Notes: generated by a model from the letters alone, not told the origin. DNA of 64,000 nt from Azadirachta indica (GCA_022749755.1 CM040452.1:434001-498000); one strand, 5' to 3'. Positions 21,561 to 36,129 are shown, counted from the first letter of the stretch. Made by a program: numbers and translations.

Positions 21561-24394
21561 TTTTGACTTAACTTTTAGCATCTTATCATTTTATATTAAT
21601 TCCTCAACATAAATTGAATAATAAAATATGATATAATTTTCTCATAATTAACAATTTACTCCCAGTTATATCTTGCATATTAAGAACAAAAATGTTAAAA
21701 TAAGATAAGTTTATTTATTTCATTATTTAAAAATTGTAGAAATAAAGATATAATTTATTTAAATTAAAATGTTAACAATGAATTTGAAAAAAAATATATG
21801 CTAAAATGTTTATAATTTATTTTTCTTTTATTTTCTTAGTAGTAATTTAAAAAGTAATGATCGGAAGAATTCTTTACTCTCTAAACATTTAGGAAAACAC
21901 TTTGTTATTTCTAAGTTTTGATGAAATAGGAAAATATTCTCTAAACTTAATTTCTATAAGTTTGATTTATTAAGATATTATTATTTTAACCCCTAAATAT
22001 TAGTAAAACAACGAAATGTGATATGTTTATCATAATTGGCAATTTAATTCCTACTAGTACTATTTACAACATGTTAGTTGTGATGGCAAACATTTTCGCG
22101 GCACCAGGATTCTACAAGTAAGGGCCTGTCTCTTCGGGGTAAGGGATCGAAGACATATTTTGAAGAACAATAGAGATCGAGTCAGGATGGAAATAAAAAA
22201 TCATCTTCATTCTAAATACAGGTGAGGGATAGAAATAGGCCTCTATCCTCAGCCTATCCCCATTTCTCAGCAGGAAAATTTTAATTTATTTTAGTAAATT
22301 ACATATGCTTCCATAATATTTGATAATAATTATAAAAGTTTCATATTCTTCATTTGCGTCAGTCAAGTATTAAATATAAGTTTATAATTGATCAATTTAA
22401 TCAATTAGGTGCTTCCTAAAATTTTCCAAGTTTTTCAATTTAATCAATTTTACAATTTTCAAAATTCATTTTCTTCAGAAAGAAACTCATTGAAATAGTG
22501 AACAACAAAAAAATTGAATAACATTTAATAATTGGAACAATGAGTTTTAATATAATAAAAATAATCAATTTCTAATTAACAAATTAATTTTCTAATTAGT
22601 AATATAAGATTAGCAAAGACAAAAAAACATCTCAAAGATTTTTTTTTTTCATATTTCATTTTCTTATTTACCCAAAAAAAATTTTACAAAGTTATCAAGA
22701 AACATAAAACTTGAAATTGATTTAATATATTTTCTCTAACTTTTTATCAATTTTATTAAGAATTTGATTGCGTTACACTTATTTATTTTTCTATTTATAT
22801 AGGCTAATAAAATAATTAATTAAATGTATCGATTAAGTTTGATATTTTGTTATAACAAAATTATTATGAGTTCTAATATTTCATATAAATTGTTTCAATA
22901 AAATTGAAGATCGTTCTCAATTACTTTATATTCATTAATTATTTTATGAAAAATCAAGGATTTATTATTATATTATCACTTTAAAAAAGTTAATTTATTA
23001 TTATTGGAAAGATATAAACAATTTAATTTGAATTATAAGATTTGATGAAATAATTAAAAACTAAGAATACTTAATATTAATGATAAATTAAAAAATTTAT
23101 AATTGTAAGAACTAATTTTTTAAAAGTATTTTAAATATGTATTCAAGTTAATAAATTTAATATTTTTTAAATTTTGTTTTGAGTTTAGTATTATTAAATC
23201 ATTATAAAATTATTTTTATTTAATCTTACATATTAAACTTGCAATCAACCAATATCATAATAAAAATCTAAACCCTACCACTAGTCGAGCTTAAGGGGCC
23301 TTGTGTTCTGGCCACCCAAACTAGGGTTTGGTGGTTATAAAATTATTGATTTAAACTAATCTAAGATAATGGACTTAAAATAAATTCTTTAAAAATATTA
23401 AATCTCAAGTTTGTGTAAAACATTAATATCATGCTTTATATTTTTTTTTTTTTTTTCAAAAGGCTGTTTGTTTAGATTAAGTAAAAGAGAGAGCAAATTT
23501 GTATAATTTTTATTTTTTATTTTTTGAATTTAATCTAATGTTAATACATTTATTATATTGATAAAAGAAAAATTAATGGGTTTAAAATTATGAATTTGGG
23601 TTTGAAATTAATAACAATCACATGGGTGAAAAAATGAGTTTAGCAAAAATTATGGACTCGATATAATCTTAAAATTTTGGGCTTGCTATTAAATATTGAA
23701 TGAGCTTAGTAAAAAAGATGGGCCAATACTCTCAAAATAATAGGCTTAGTATCAAATGATAATCTAACAGGGTTAAATAGAATAACATGCCAGCTAAGAA
23801 TTTAGTCTTTATAACTGGGATGTCTCCAGTTAACCCTATTCAAACCCAAATGGCGACAAGATGAGACTTGGATTCTATGCCCTCTCTCTCTCTCTCTCTC
23901 TTTATTTTCAAGGTAATAATTTACAATGTAATGATTTTCAGAGTTTTTAAATAAAATATGTATAATCTTTTATCTTATATATCTATTTAAAATTTATACT
24001 ATTTTCTATTTTTTAAAAATATTATCAACTACATAGTTAATGCAAACAAAAAATAAAAATATATACAATTTTGTTACAAATAAAGATAATTAAAATCCTT
24101 TTTTAATTTCCTTAATCAAATTAAATTAAGCTATCAAATAAGAATATAAAAAATATATCTAAGAATAACTTTTTTTGACGTAATATTAAATTTAATATTT
24201 TTGGTGGCTTTATAAGATGTAATGTATGATGAATGTGTATATAGCCTAATGAATATACAATTTTGCAATGTAAAATATAACTAATTAAACCTAAAAAACT
24301 AAAACATAAATTATTTTATATGTTCCCATTTGAATAAGATTAAATTTAATTGCACAAGAGAGATTAGATAAAAAAAAAAAAAAATATATTTGTA
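21561..24394. other. AT-rich spacer with (CT)n
   Basis: No supported gene. A (CT)n microsatellite lies at 23881-23902. A less AT-rich stretch at 22085-22270 (GGGCCTGTCTCTTCGGGG) may be a degraded transposon but could not be identified. Confidence 0.5.
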
Positions 24395-27300
24395 AACACA
24401 CAAGTCAATTCTTCTAACGTAAATGACTTGTTGTGAAAAATTAGATTAGTAATTGAGTGTTAAAAGGTTATGTTTTATTTTAAAAAATGAAAATAAGAAT
24501 ATAATCTAAATATATGAGTTAATTCGTTTAATGTAGACGACTGGTTGTGGAACAGTAGGCTAGTAATTTTTGTTTCAAGATAAAAATAAGAATATAATCC
24601 AATCAAACAAATCAATTCTTCTAACGTAAATGACTTGTGAAAAATTAGCCCGGGAACCGAGTGCTATAAGATTATATTTTGTTTCAAAGGTGGAAATAAG
24701 AATATAATTTAAATATACAAGTCAATTCTTATAACGTAAACGACTTGTTGTAGAAAATTAGGCCAGTAATTTTTATTTCAAGGAGGAAAATAAAAAAATG
24801 ATCCAAACAAACGAATCAATTCCTTTAACGTAGACGATTTGTAGAAAATTAGCCTTGAAATTGAGTGCTATAAGCTCATATTTTGTTTCAAAAGTGGAAA
24901 TAAGAATATAATCCAAATATACAAATCAATTTTTATAATGTAGACGACTTATTATAGAAAATTAGGCCAGTAATTTTTATTTCAAGGATGAAAATAAGAA
25001 TATAATCCAAACAAACGAATCAATTATAGCACATGTTTTATTTCAAAAGTAGAAATAAGAATATAATCCAAATATACAAATTAATTCTTATAACGTAAAC
25101 CACTCATTGTGAAAAATTAGGCTAACAATTTTTATTTCAATAATGAAAATAAGAATATGATCCAAATAAACGATTGAATTCTTCTAACGTAGATCACTTG
25201 TGGAAAATTAGCCTAGGAACAAAGTTCTATACGGTCATGTTTTGTTTCAAAAGTGGAAATAATAATATAATCTAAATATACAAATCAATTCTTATAACTT
25301 AGATGACTGGTTGTAGAAAATTAGACTAGCAATTTTCATTTCAAAGATAGAAATAAGAATATAATCCAAATAAACAAATTAATTCTTCTAACGTAGATGA
25401 CTTGTGAAAAATTAGCCCGGGAACTAGCGCCATAAGGTTATATTTTGTTTCAAAAGTGGAAATAAAAATATAATTCAAATATACAAGTCAATTCTTATAA
25501 TATAAACGACTTGTTGTGAAAAATTAGACTAGTAATTTTCATTTTAAAGATGAAAATAAGAAAATGATCCAAACAAACGAATCAATTCTTCTAATGTAGA
25601 TGACTTGTAGAAAATTAGCCTTGAAACCAAGTGCTATAAGGTCATGTTTTGTTTCAAAAGTTGAAATAATAATATAATCTAAATATACAAATCAATTCTT
25701 ATAACGTGGAAGACTCGTTGTGAGAAATTAGGCTAATTATTTTCATTTTAAGAAAGAAAATAAGAATATGATCCAAACATACAAGTCAATTCTTGTAACG
25801 TAGATGACTTGTAGAAAATTAGCTTAGAAACCGAGTGCTATAAGATCATGTTTTATTTCAAAAGTGAAAATAAGAATAGACTCCAAATATACAAATCAAT
25901 TCTTATAACGTAGACGACTCATTGTGGAAAATTAAGCTTGCAATTTTCATTTCAAGAATGCAAATAATAATATGATCCAAATAAATGACTAAATTCTTCT
26001 AACGTAGATGACTTGTGAAAAATTAGCCTAGAAACAATGTTCTATAAGGTCATATTTTGTTTCAAAAGTGGAAATAATAATATAATCCAAACATACAAGT
26101 CAATTCCTATAACGTAGACGACTCGTGAAAAATTAGGCTAATTACTTTCATTTCAAGAAAGAAAATAAGAATATGATCCAAACAAATGAGTCAATTCTTT
26201 TAACGTAGATGACTTGTGGAAAATTAGCCTAGGAACCAAGTGCTATAAAGTCATGTTTTATTTCAAAAGTGGAAATAAGAATATAATCTAAATATACAAA
26301 TCAATTCTAATAACGTAAACCACTCATTGTGGAAAATTAGACTAGCAACTTTCATTTCAAGGATGATAATAAAAATATGATCCAAATAAACGACTAGATT
26401 CTTCTAACGTAGATAACTTGTGGAAAATTAGTCTAGGAACAAAGTTCTATAAGGTCATGTTTTGTTTCAAAAGTGGAAATAAGAATATAATCCAAATATA
26501 CAAATCAATTCTTATAACGTAGACGACTTGTTATGAAAAATTAGGCCAATAATTTTTATTTCAAGGATAAAAATAAGAATATGATCCAAACAAACGAGTC
26601 AATTCTTCTAACACAGATAACTTGTGAAAATTAGCCTAGGAATCGAATGCTATAAGGTCATGTTTTGTTTCAAAAGTGGGAATAATAATATAATTCAAAT
26701 ATACAAATCAATTCTTATAATTTAGATGACTGGTTGTGGAAAATTAGGTTAGCAATTTTCATTTCAAGGATGAAAATAAAAATATAATCCAAATAAACGA
26801 ATTAATTCTTCTAACGTAGATGACTTGTTGAAAATTAGCCCGGGAACTGAGTGCTATAAGGATATATTTTTGTTTCAAAAGTAGAAATAAGAATATAATA
26901 CAAATATACAAGTCAATTCTTATAACGTAACAACTTGTTGTGGAAAATTAGGCCAGTAATTTTCATTTTAAAGATGAAAATAAGAAAATGATCCAAACAA
27001 ACGAATCAATTCTTCTAATGTAGATAACTTGTAGAAAATTAGCCTTAAAACCGAGTGTTATAAGGTCATGTTTTGTTTCAAAAGTGGAAATAAGAATATA
27101 ATCTAAATATACAAATCAATTCTTATAATGTAGACGATTTGTTATGAAAAATTAGGTCAGTAATTTTTATTTTTCAAGGATGAAAATAAGAATATAATCC
27201 AAACAAACGAGTCAATTCTTCTAAGATAGATCACTTGTAAAAAATTAGCTTAAAAATCGAGTGCTATAAAGTCATGTTTTGTTTCAAAAGTGGAAATAAG

Positions 27301-29300
27301 AATATAATCCAAATTTACAAAATCAATTTTTATAACGCAGACAACTTTTTATAGAAAATTAGGCTAATAATTTTTATTTCAAGGATGAAAATAAGAATAT
27401 GATCCAAACAAACGAGGCAATTATAGCACATGTTTGTTTCAAAAGTAAAAATAAGAATATAATCCAAATATACAAATCAATTCTTATAACGTAGGCGACT
27501 TGTTATTAAAAATTAGATCAGTAATTTTTATTTTAAGGATGAAAATACGAATATGCTCCAAACAAACAAGGCAATTCTTCTAATGTAAATGACTTCTGAA
27601 AAATTAACCCAAAAATTATGTGATATAAGATCATGTTTTATTTCAATAGTGGAAATAAGAATATAATCCAAATATCAATTCTTATAACGTAGATGACTCG
27701 TTGTGAAAATTAGGCTAATTATTTTCATTTCAAGAAAGAAAATAAGAATATGATCCAAACAAACGAGTCAATTCTTCTAATGTAGATAACTTGTGGAAAA
27801 TTAGTTTAGGAACCGAGTGCTCTAAAGTCATATTTTATTTCAAAAGTGGAAATAAGAATAAAATCCAAATATACAAATCAATTCTTATAACGTAGACGAC
27901 TTGTTGTGGAAAATTAAGTTAGCAATTTTCATTTCAAGAATGAAAAGAAGAATATGATCAAAACAAACAACTGAATTCTTCTAACGTAGATGATTTGTGG
28001 AAAATTAGCCTAGGAATAAAGTTCTAGAAGGTCATGTTTTATTTCAAAAGTGGAAATAATAATATAATCCAAATATACAAGTCAATTCTTATAACGTAAA
28101 TGACTCGTTGTGAAAAATTAGGCTAATTATTTTCATTTCAAGGATGAAAATAAGGATATGATCCAAACAACACAAGTCATTTCTTCTAAAGTAGATGACT
28201 TGTGGAAAATTAGCCAAGGAGCTATATGGTCATATTTTGTTTCAAAAGTGGAAATAATAATATAATTCAAATATACAAATCAATTCTTATAACGTAGATG
28301 ACTCATTGTGGAAAATTACGCTAGCAATTTTCATTTCAAGAATAAAAATAAGAATATAATCCAAATAAAGGAATTAATTCTTCTAACGTAGATGACTTGT
28401 GAAAATTAGCTTGGGAACCGAGTGCTATAAAATTATGTTTTGTTGCAAATGTGGAAATAAAAGTATAATCCAAATATGCAAGTCAATTCTTATAACGTAG
28501 ACAACTTGTTGTGAAAAATTAGGTTAGTAATTTTCATTTTAGGGATGAAAATAAGAATATGATCCAAACAAACAAGTCAATTCTTTTAATATAGATGACT
28601 AGTGGAAAATTAACTTAGTAACCGAGTGCTATAAGGTTATGTTTTATTTCAAAAGTGGAAATAAAATTATAATCCAAATATACAAATCAATTCTTGTAAC
28701 GTAGATAACTTGATGTGGAAAATTAAACTAGTAATTTTCATTTTAAGGATGAAAATAAGAATATGATCCAAACAAACAAGTTAATTCTTTTAACGCAAAT
28801 GATTTGTAGAAAATAAGCCTAGAAATTGAGTGCTGTAAGATCATATATTGTTTTAAAAGTAGAAATAAGAATATAATCCAAATATATAAGTCAATTCGTA
28901 TAACGTAGACGACTTGTGGAAAATTAGGCTAGTAATTTTCATTTTAAAAATGAAAATAAGAATATGATCCAAACAAACGACTGAATTCTTTTAACGTATA
29001 TTACTTGTAGAAAATAATCTCAGAAACCGAGTTTTATAAGGTTATGTTTTATTTCAAAAGTGGAAATAACAATATAATCCAAATATACAAGTCAATTCTT
29101 ATAACATAGACCACTTGTTGTAGAAAATTAGACTGATTATGTAAGGTTATGTTTTGTTTCAAAAATGAAAATAAGAATATGATACAAACAAATAAGTCAA
29201 TGCTTCTAACATAAATGATTTATGAAAAATTAGCCCACTAATCAAGTACTATAAGGTCATATTTTGTTTTAAAAATAGAAATAAAAATATAATATAAACA
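24395..29300 (+). repeat. Tandem array of about 203-bp dimeric repeat, about 24 units
   Basis: The phrase CAATTCTTATAACGTAGACG and its variants recur about every 203 bases, for example near 25287, 25491, 25691, 25892, 26103, 26303, 26508, 27880, 28084 and 29097. Each unit has two related halves. Half A (about 95 bases) runs CCAAATATACAAATCAATTC, then ...GTGGAAAATTAGGCTAG, then TTTCATTTCAAGGATG. Half B (about 108 bases) runs CCAAACAAACGAGTCAATTC, then ...GGAAAATTAGCCTAGGAACC, then GTGCTATAAGGTCATG and TTTGTTTCAAAAGTGG. Units differ by roughly 10-15%. There is no coding capacity. It is a satellite-like or large minisatellite array; the family is not known to me. Confidence 0.95.
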
Positions 29301-29914
29301 TAAATTTTGCAGCCTAATCTATGTAACTTGGTGGCCAAGATCATTAACATAAATTGTAGCCTAATTCACTGTACTGATTTCCATCATTTTTGACTTTTTG
29401 GGTTGTTATGTACAAATAAGATTTTGTGAGTTCATAATTTTTATATATGAAAGGATTGTAATCTTTAAAATTAACCTTTTTCGTAGCTTATGAGTATGAT
29501 TTTATTTGTAATTTACGCTTCACTGTAAATTTTGGAACAAACTTATTGTATCGTACATGTAGATTAATAGACTTCCAATTGCAAAACTAAAATTTCAATG
29601 CAGTAAATTTTCAATATTAAAACATATTATTTGGTTATTTTATTTGAGACTTAAAATGGAATAATCAACAGATAATGTGCAAACCCAAGTCAAAAAGGGG
29701 CTACGAGGGGAATGAAGCCTGAAGATGAAGTTAGAATTAGAGAATGAAGCTAAGGGCAGAATGAATGATACTAGAAAAGAAAATAACAAGAAGACGGATC
29801 CACTTTCGAGAATATAGGATCTAGGAAGAGGAAATGAACTTTGCACGGGCAGGTGCACTCTCAGGGCTCTACTTCACAATAAGGTAGCTGGCAACCGTAC
29901 AGAGTCAACTGTAG
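29301..29914. other. Spacer after the satellite array
   Basis: A short imperfect duplication (TGCAGCCTAATCTATGTAAC and TGTAGCCTAATTCACTGTAC) lies at 29307-29375. A 72-codon minus-strand frame at 29640-29858 is Ser/Phe/Leu-rich but matches nothing known. No gene is called. Confidence 0.5.
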
Positions 29915-30900
29915 GATTTGCTTGGATTAATATAGATGTAATTTTACCATGAAAATAATTTAAAAATTTTAAATAAAAATTAATCAATTTTTTTTTTTTA
30001 GATATCTATTGAATCATTAATCCATTTAGATCAATTCAAGTAAAAGCCAAATAAATATTTGAACATTAAGTCAAATTTGATTATTAATTAGATATCTAAT
30101 TAATTTTTTTTTTTACTCGTAATAATAATATTTAAATATATATATGTATATAATTATATTAAAATTTACTATAAGCGGGATTGAGTTGTATAAAATTATT
30201 GTATAACTCAATCCAAAAAAAAATGATTTTGTATTTTTTGAAACAATAATTTATTAATTGAAAATGAATCAAACAATAATTTCTTATATTCTTGTATTGT
30301 TTGGAACATTAACTGTCATGAACATTTTCTTCGTTTCTATTTGATTCCATCATTAATTGTCACGTGAGTTTCACACGCATAACGTATATCTTAAGCATTA
30401 ATTTTCCCAAGTCTATGATAAAGTCAAAAATTAAACTTCACGAAACACAAAGACTTTAAAAAAAATGAATGTGACACATTTTTATTAGTGTTAAAGTTTA
30501 TAATTTGTTGACAAGTCCTAATATATAATTTATTGAAACTTCATCCAGCAGATGGAGCACGCAAAGCCTTTAAAAATAGATGAAGATGACATATTTTTTT
30601 TATTAATAATAAAGTCAATGATTTTGTTAACAAGTCACAATTTACTGAAAATTTACTATTACAACTTATAATTTCCTATATTCTCAAAAATAATTAACTA
30701 ATTTTTTTTAGTAAAATAAAAAAAAGAGAACATTGAGTTTGCGCAAAGAAGTGAGATAATGTGGCCAGTAATTTTTAGAATTAATTGAGTTTTATAAGAA
30801 TTTCTTTTCATATTTATATATTTTAATAAGATAAATAAAAAAATACTTTTATAAAAATTTTGGAGGAGTGGCAATAACATCACTTAAGAAAAAAAAAGGT
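29915..30900 (+). repeat. Dispersed element, copy B (partial)
   Basis: It matches the first 0.8 kb of the element at 19055-20470 (GATGTAATTTTACCATGAAA; AACAATAATTTATTAATTGA; GATGAAGATGACA; a closing TTTTGGAGG block), with indels. The 3' part of the element is missing here. Confidence 0.65.
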
Positions 30901-31809
30901 ATAAACTTATGTAAAAACCTTTTCGCTAAGAATAAGAACACCCGTCCTAAAGTTGGATATTTAAGTGTCATGAATTTTTTCTTTCTTTGTTTCCAAACTT
31001 TCAATAAAGTGAAAAATGAAATTTTAAAGATTTAAAAAAAAATGACAATTTTATATATACATATATATATTGGCATTTATAATGATGTAAATTTTAAATT
31101 TTAATTTTAAAATTTTTTTACATAGGTGTATGATTAAAAAGGTGTTTAATATTTTAAGGTATGTATAGACCTTATTAAAAAAATTAGTAAATAAGTAAAA
31201 TTATAACTTTATGCACTTCTTGAAAATCATGACATGGAAATTATTATAAACATAGAATGATCATAATAAATTTGTACAGAAGATATAGGTGATTTATTGT
31301 CTACTAAGGATTCTGTGAAAAAAGATCTTAGATTTAATGGAAAGAAAATTAGATCAATTTTTTCTCTATCATTTAAGGGGAAGAAAAGTGAATATATACC
31401 GTTAATAAATGAACATTAATTGGAAAAATTGATGTAGATTTTGTTTGGTTGTAAGGTGTTGTACAGTTGATGTGGGACAAAAATCAGTAAAATATAAAAA
31501 AAAGGTGAAGTAGGGATGGTAATGGATAGAATACGATACCGAATATATTTATATTAATGCCGCATTCTACTTTTGTAGACAAAATGAATATACGAGTAAA
31601 AATATTGTACCGAGACCTTAAACAAATTTTATAATTGTGAAAAATTATGAGATCATAAAGTAAGTGGAAGGCTTGACGTGGGGCTACGTGTAGATTTTTT
31701 AAAAAAAATTCTTTATTTATTGAATTAGCCAAAAAAAAAAAAGAGAAAATTGAACAGGCCATGTGTAGGTTTAAAAAAAAATTATTATTCTATTATATTA
31801 TTTTTCAGT
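30901..31809. other. AT-rich spacer, nothing recognised
   Basis: No gene is supported. The minus-strand frame at 31484-31762 is Phe/Ile/Leu-rich and typical of random AT-rich DNA. Confidence 0.5.
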
Positions 31810-33240
31810 TATATTAGACATGACGTAGGGCCAGCCATTTGTTTTAGTCATGTTATATTTTAAGCATATTTTTTTCTCAATTTAATAGTGAAAAATTTGT
31901 CATTTCAAAGAGAAGCTTTTACAGATAATATATGAATAGTATTGATACATTACAAGTAATAAACAAATTGATTATTATATTTAGATATTGGCAAATTTTT
32001 AGTGTGAGACTTTAATGATTCAAAATCTTCTAATAAAATAAATACGAAAATTGTATTAATATCTAAAAAGGAAAAAAATACTTTTATCTACTTTCATGAA
32101 AGTGATTAGACTCTAATTCAAACTTTAAATACATAACATGTGATACTTTGATCAAAACAACATCAGGTTCTATAAAAATCACTATATATTTTAGTTAAAT
32201 ACTATTAATAGACCACCACCTATTAATTTAATCAATATAAATTACAATAGTTTAAAGGTTAAGCATAGTTTAAAATTGCATATTTAACCTAACATTTTAA
32301 AAAATAAATATATAAATAATACCATTTAAGCATAAAATTTATATACCAAAAGAGCAGCTTCTTTTTCTTTGTAGTATCCTGTATAACAATATAAATACTT
32401 TTATGAAGAATATGATAATAAGTCATAAAAAAGACTACTATTTAGATGGAAAATAAAAAAGAGAACTTTTTCTAGATGATATGATAATATTTCATTGAAA
32501 AGATTAAAATTGTGAAAAATTATATGAATCAAAAAATATGGAAGGAAATTAACATATATGAGAAGATTACAATTGGAAATTTCCGGATTGATTTTAAATT
32601 CCAAGTCAACTAATAAAACATAAAGGTCTTTATCTTTTTTATCTTAAGACATCATGGTTTTGTGGACAGAATGACAAGCAAGTATATTTATGAAAAATAT
32701 AATAATAAGACATAAAGAAAATTGTACAACCATAAAAAATTATTTTAATATGACAAATGAAAAGATAATAAGAAGATCATCAATATCATACGAAAACTTG
32801 AGATAGAAAATATTTGATTAGATGATATTTATTGGTTGATTGAATCAAATAGGGCCATTTATAGAAATATAAATTTATTGAAATAGACAATAAATGTAAA
32901 ATAAGAAAGCTGAGTGCCATACTATATATTATAAATATTTTAGAGTAGCCACAATATTGATAATATTTAAACTTAATAGTGTTTATTAATAGCAAAAAAT
33001 AAAATTTATTCTTATTTTTAGTGCTTCACTATTATAAACATAAAGATTTTTAAAGAAATATTTATTTTTCAAACAAGATTTTAAGAAAAATGGTAGAGTA
33101 ACTTAAACGTATATCTTTGTAGTTTTCATACTCAAATGATTAAAACACCAACTTCTTTTTTCTTGACACGTCGTAAACACGCATACAAGTCATCTTCTAA
33201 AAAATAATAATAAATCACATAGAAGACAATGTCAAGGAGA
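31810..33240 (+). repeat. Upstream block of receptor gene, copy 1 of 3
   Basis: It shares with the copies at 33241 and 34231 a run of landmarks in the same order: a GTCATTTC block, GACTTTAATGATTCAAAATC, a TAGACTCTAATTCAAACTTT block, and TATAAAAATCACTATATATTT. Its tail (GACATAAAGAAAATTGTACA ... GAATCAAATAGGGCC) matches 35708-35905. Confidence 0.75.
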
Positions 33241-34230
33241 CAGAGCTTGAAGACTAAGACTTGAGGTAGGAAGAACATTTTAAACATTTGGTAACTACAT
33301 GGCAATGAATTATTAAGTTATAAATGTCTAAATTAATATAAATAATTATTAAATTTATTTAATAATAATAATATTAAAATATTTTAATTTTATTTGTTCA
33401 CAAGTATATTGATCGTATTTAGCAATCTATAAAAGTGTAATATATCAAATTTATCATTTCTTTCTTTTGTTTTATTATAATACTCTCAAAAATCAATTCT
33501 TCTTCAAAAAATAAGGTCAATAAACCATTTGTCATTCTAGAAAAAGAATGTTGATAATATATTAATGGTATTCTTACATCAAAATTAATCGACAAATTGA
33601 TTTGACCGTATACAAGGATTGCCCAATTTTTGGAGTGATGACTTTAATTATTCAAAGTCTTCTAATAGAACAAATATCGAAAACGTGTTAACTTCTGATG
33701 AAAAATGGTTATGTTTGCTTACATGAAAATGTTTAGACTCTAATTCAGACTTTTGATTAATAATATGTGATATTTTAATCAAAACAATAAGTTTGTATAA
33801 AAATCACTTTACATGCAAAAATAATTTTTCTTTTTAGTGTTTGACCAGTATAAGTGTATTATACCAAAATATTTTAGAGTACAAAATTATTTTAAGTTTC
33901 TCAAATAAAAATTTCAATGTCAAATAATAGTTACCTTTTCAATATAATAGTGACTAATTATTTTATTATCAAAATAATCGAGCTTCACATATAAGTTTCA
34001 CTTTCTTGACTAATTTAATAAATTCAAAATCTCTTAATAAATCAAAAAATTAATGAGGAAAAACTTCCTTTTCATTGAGGCATTAAAGGGACCAGCTTAA
34101 CAAATACTTTTCTAAACAATAATAAGAAGCCATTTGTGGGAAAAAAAATTAAGTGGATCAGCTTAATAAATACTTAATACTTTTCTAAAGAATAATAATA
34201 AGTCATTTGTGGAAAAATAAAAACTAAGTG
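33241..34230 (+). repeat. Upstream block of receptor gene, copy 2 of 3
   Basis: The shorter middle copy. It opens with AGACTAAGACTTGAGGTAGG and includes AATTTATCATTTCTTTC, GACTTTAATTATTCAAAGTC and TAGACTCTAATTCAGACTTT. The distal tail present in copies 1 and 3 is missing. Confidence 0.7.
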
Positions 34231-35905
34231 CTTTAAGACTGAGACTTGAGGTAGGACCAGCTAATTTGTTTTTTCATTCTTATATTTTAGAGATATTTTT
34301 TTCCTTAATTTAATATTGAAATTTTTGTATTTACATATGAATTATTAAAATTTATAATTTGATTTAATAATAATTTTAAAAATATTCTTAAAAATTGTTC
34401 ACCATACAATGAGTTTATTAAATGATCTACAAAAGTATAACATATCGAATTTATCATTGATAAAAAAAGAATTCATAAAATTTTTATTTGCAGAGAAGAC
34501 AAATGAACTTAATATACAGTATTTTCCATTTGTTATAGTACCCACACAAGTCAATTCTTACGCTAAACACAAGGTCAATGAATTTTTTGTCATTTCAATG
34601 AAGCTTATATGGATAATATATGAATGGCATTGGTAAATTGCAAGTTGATTATATATAGATATTGATCAATTTGTTAGAGTGGTGACTTTAATGATTCAAA
34701 ATTTTCTAATAAAATAAATATGAAAAGTGTATTAATTTCTAAAAAAAACTTTAATTTATTTGCTTTCATAAAAATAATTAGATTTTAATTCAATTTTTAA
34801 ATACATAGCATATGATATTTTAATCAACACAACATCAGATTGTATAAAAATTACTATATATTTTACTTAAATGATACTAATACACCAATCACATATTAAT
34901 TTAATCAATTTAAAGGGTTTTTAGCATGGTTTTAGATTTTATATTTAATCTGGTATTTTAAAATTAAATATATGCATAATAATGTTTTAAGTGTAACCCA
35001 AAAGATCAACTTCTTTTTTTCTTTTTGTATATAACAACATAAATACTTTTATTAAGAATAAGATAATAGGGCATATAAAAACTACTATCTAAAAAATTGT
35101 ATTAATATGACCAATGTTGAAAAAAAATTAAAGACACTAACTTATAGTAGGGCCAATCATTACATTTTATTTATTTGAATATTTTATTTGAGTTGATTTC
35201 TTAATTCAGAATTAAATATTTAGTTGTTAAATTTATATAAAGTAAGCAAAAAAATTTAATTGAGCACTTAATTTAGATATTTGTATTTAATGTTGTAAAT
35301 TGGAAACACTTATATCATTTAATTCATGTATTTAGATATATGTATACTTTAATTTATTGAAATTTAGAGAGAGAGAAAAAAGATCTGTTTCCCTGAGGCA
35401 TTGTGTCTAATGTCAAAAGTAATTTTCTAGATGATGTGATAATAATTAAATGAAAAGATTATGATTGTAAAAATGTTACTTGACAAATATCAAAATAAAT
35501 TGACAAATAGGAGAAGATTATAATTGGAAATCTTGGGATTGATTTTAAATTTCTAGTCAACTAAAAAATATAATTACATAAGAAGTAAATGTATCCACTT
35601 TCAAGAAATCTAAAATAGAGACAATTCTTCGTCTTATTTTATCATTAAGGCACCATTTGTTTGTGGATAGAATGAACACAATCATATTTTTAAATAATAT
35701 AATAGTAAGACGCAAACAAAATTACACAATTATAGAAAATTTTTTGTTATATGACAAACAAAGATAATAAGGAGACCATCAATGCAAGTGAAAGACTTAA
35801 AGAAGGGTATATTTGATTAAATATTATTTTTTAGTTGGCTGAATCAAATCCGGCCACTTGTACATATATTTATCAAAATAGACAAGTAAATGTAACATAA
35901 GAAAT
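34231..35905 (+). repeat. Upstream block of receptor gene, copy 3 of 3
   Basis: It opens with AAGACTGAGACTTGAGGTAG and continues through GTGACTTTAATGATTCAAAA and AACACAACATCAGATTGTAT to a tail ending in GAATCAAATCCGGCCACTTG. The 75-codon frame inside it (34409-34636) is judged to be chance. Confidence 0.75.
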
Positions 35906-36129
35906 ATCTTATATTTTATATATTTTCGTTTTATTCTTAGTTCAATGGTTTATTTGTGTATATTACTGTAATGGGTCTCAAGACCGAGTAGTGGGCTAAT
36001 TATGTCATAGACCCAACCCGACCCAGCCCATATATCTTATACATTGCATTTTTAAATTCTATAATTGTATTTATTATATTCATATATTATAAATACAAAA
36101 AAAAATATGATTTAAATTCATATATTGAG

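Noticed and set aside
24395..29300. CRISPR array
   Set aside because: The repeats are about 203 bp, contiguous and diverged, with no short constant repeat separated by unique spacers, and the genome is a plant's.
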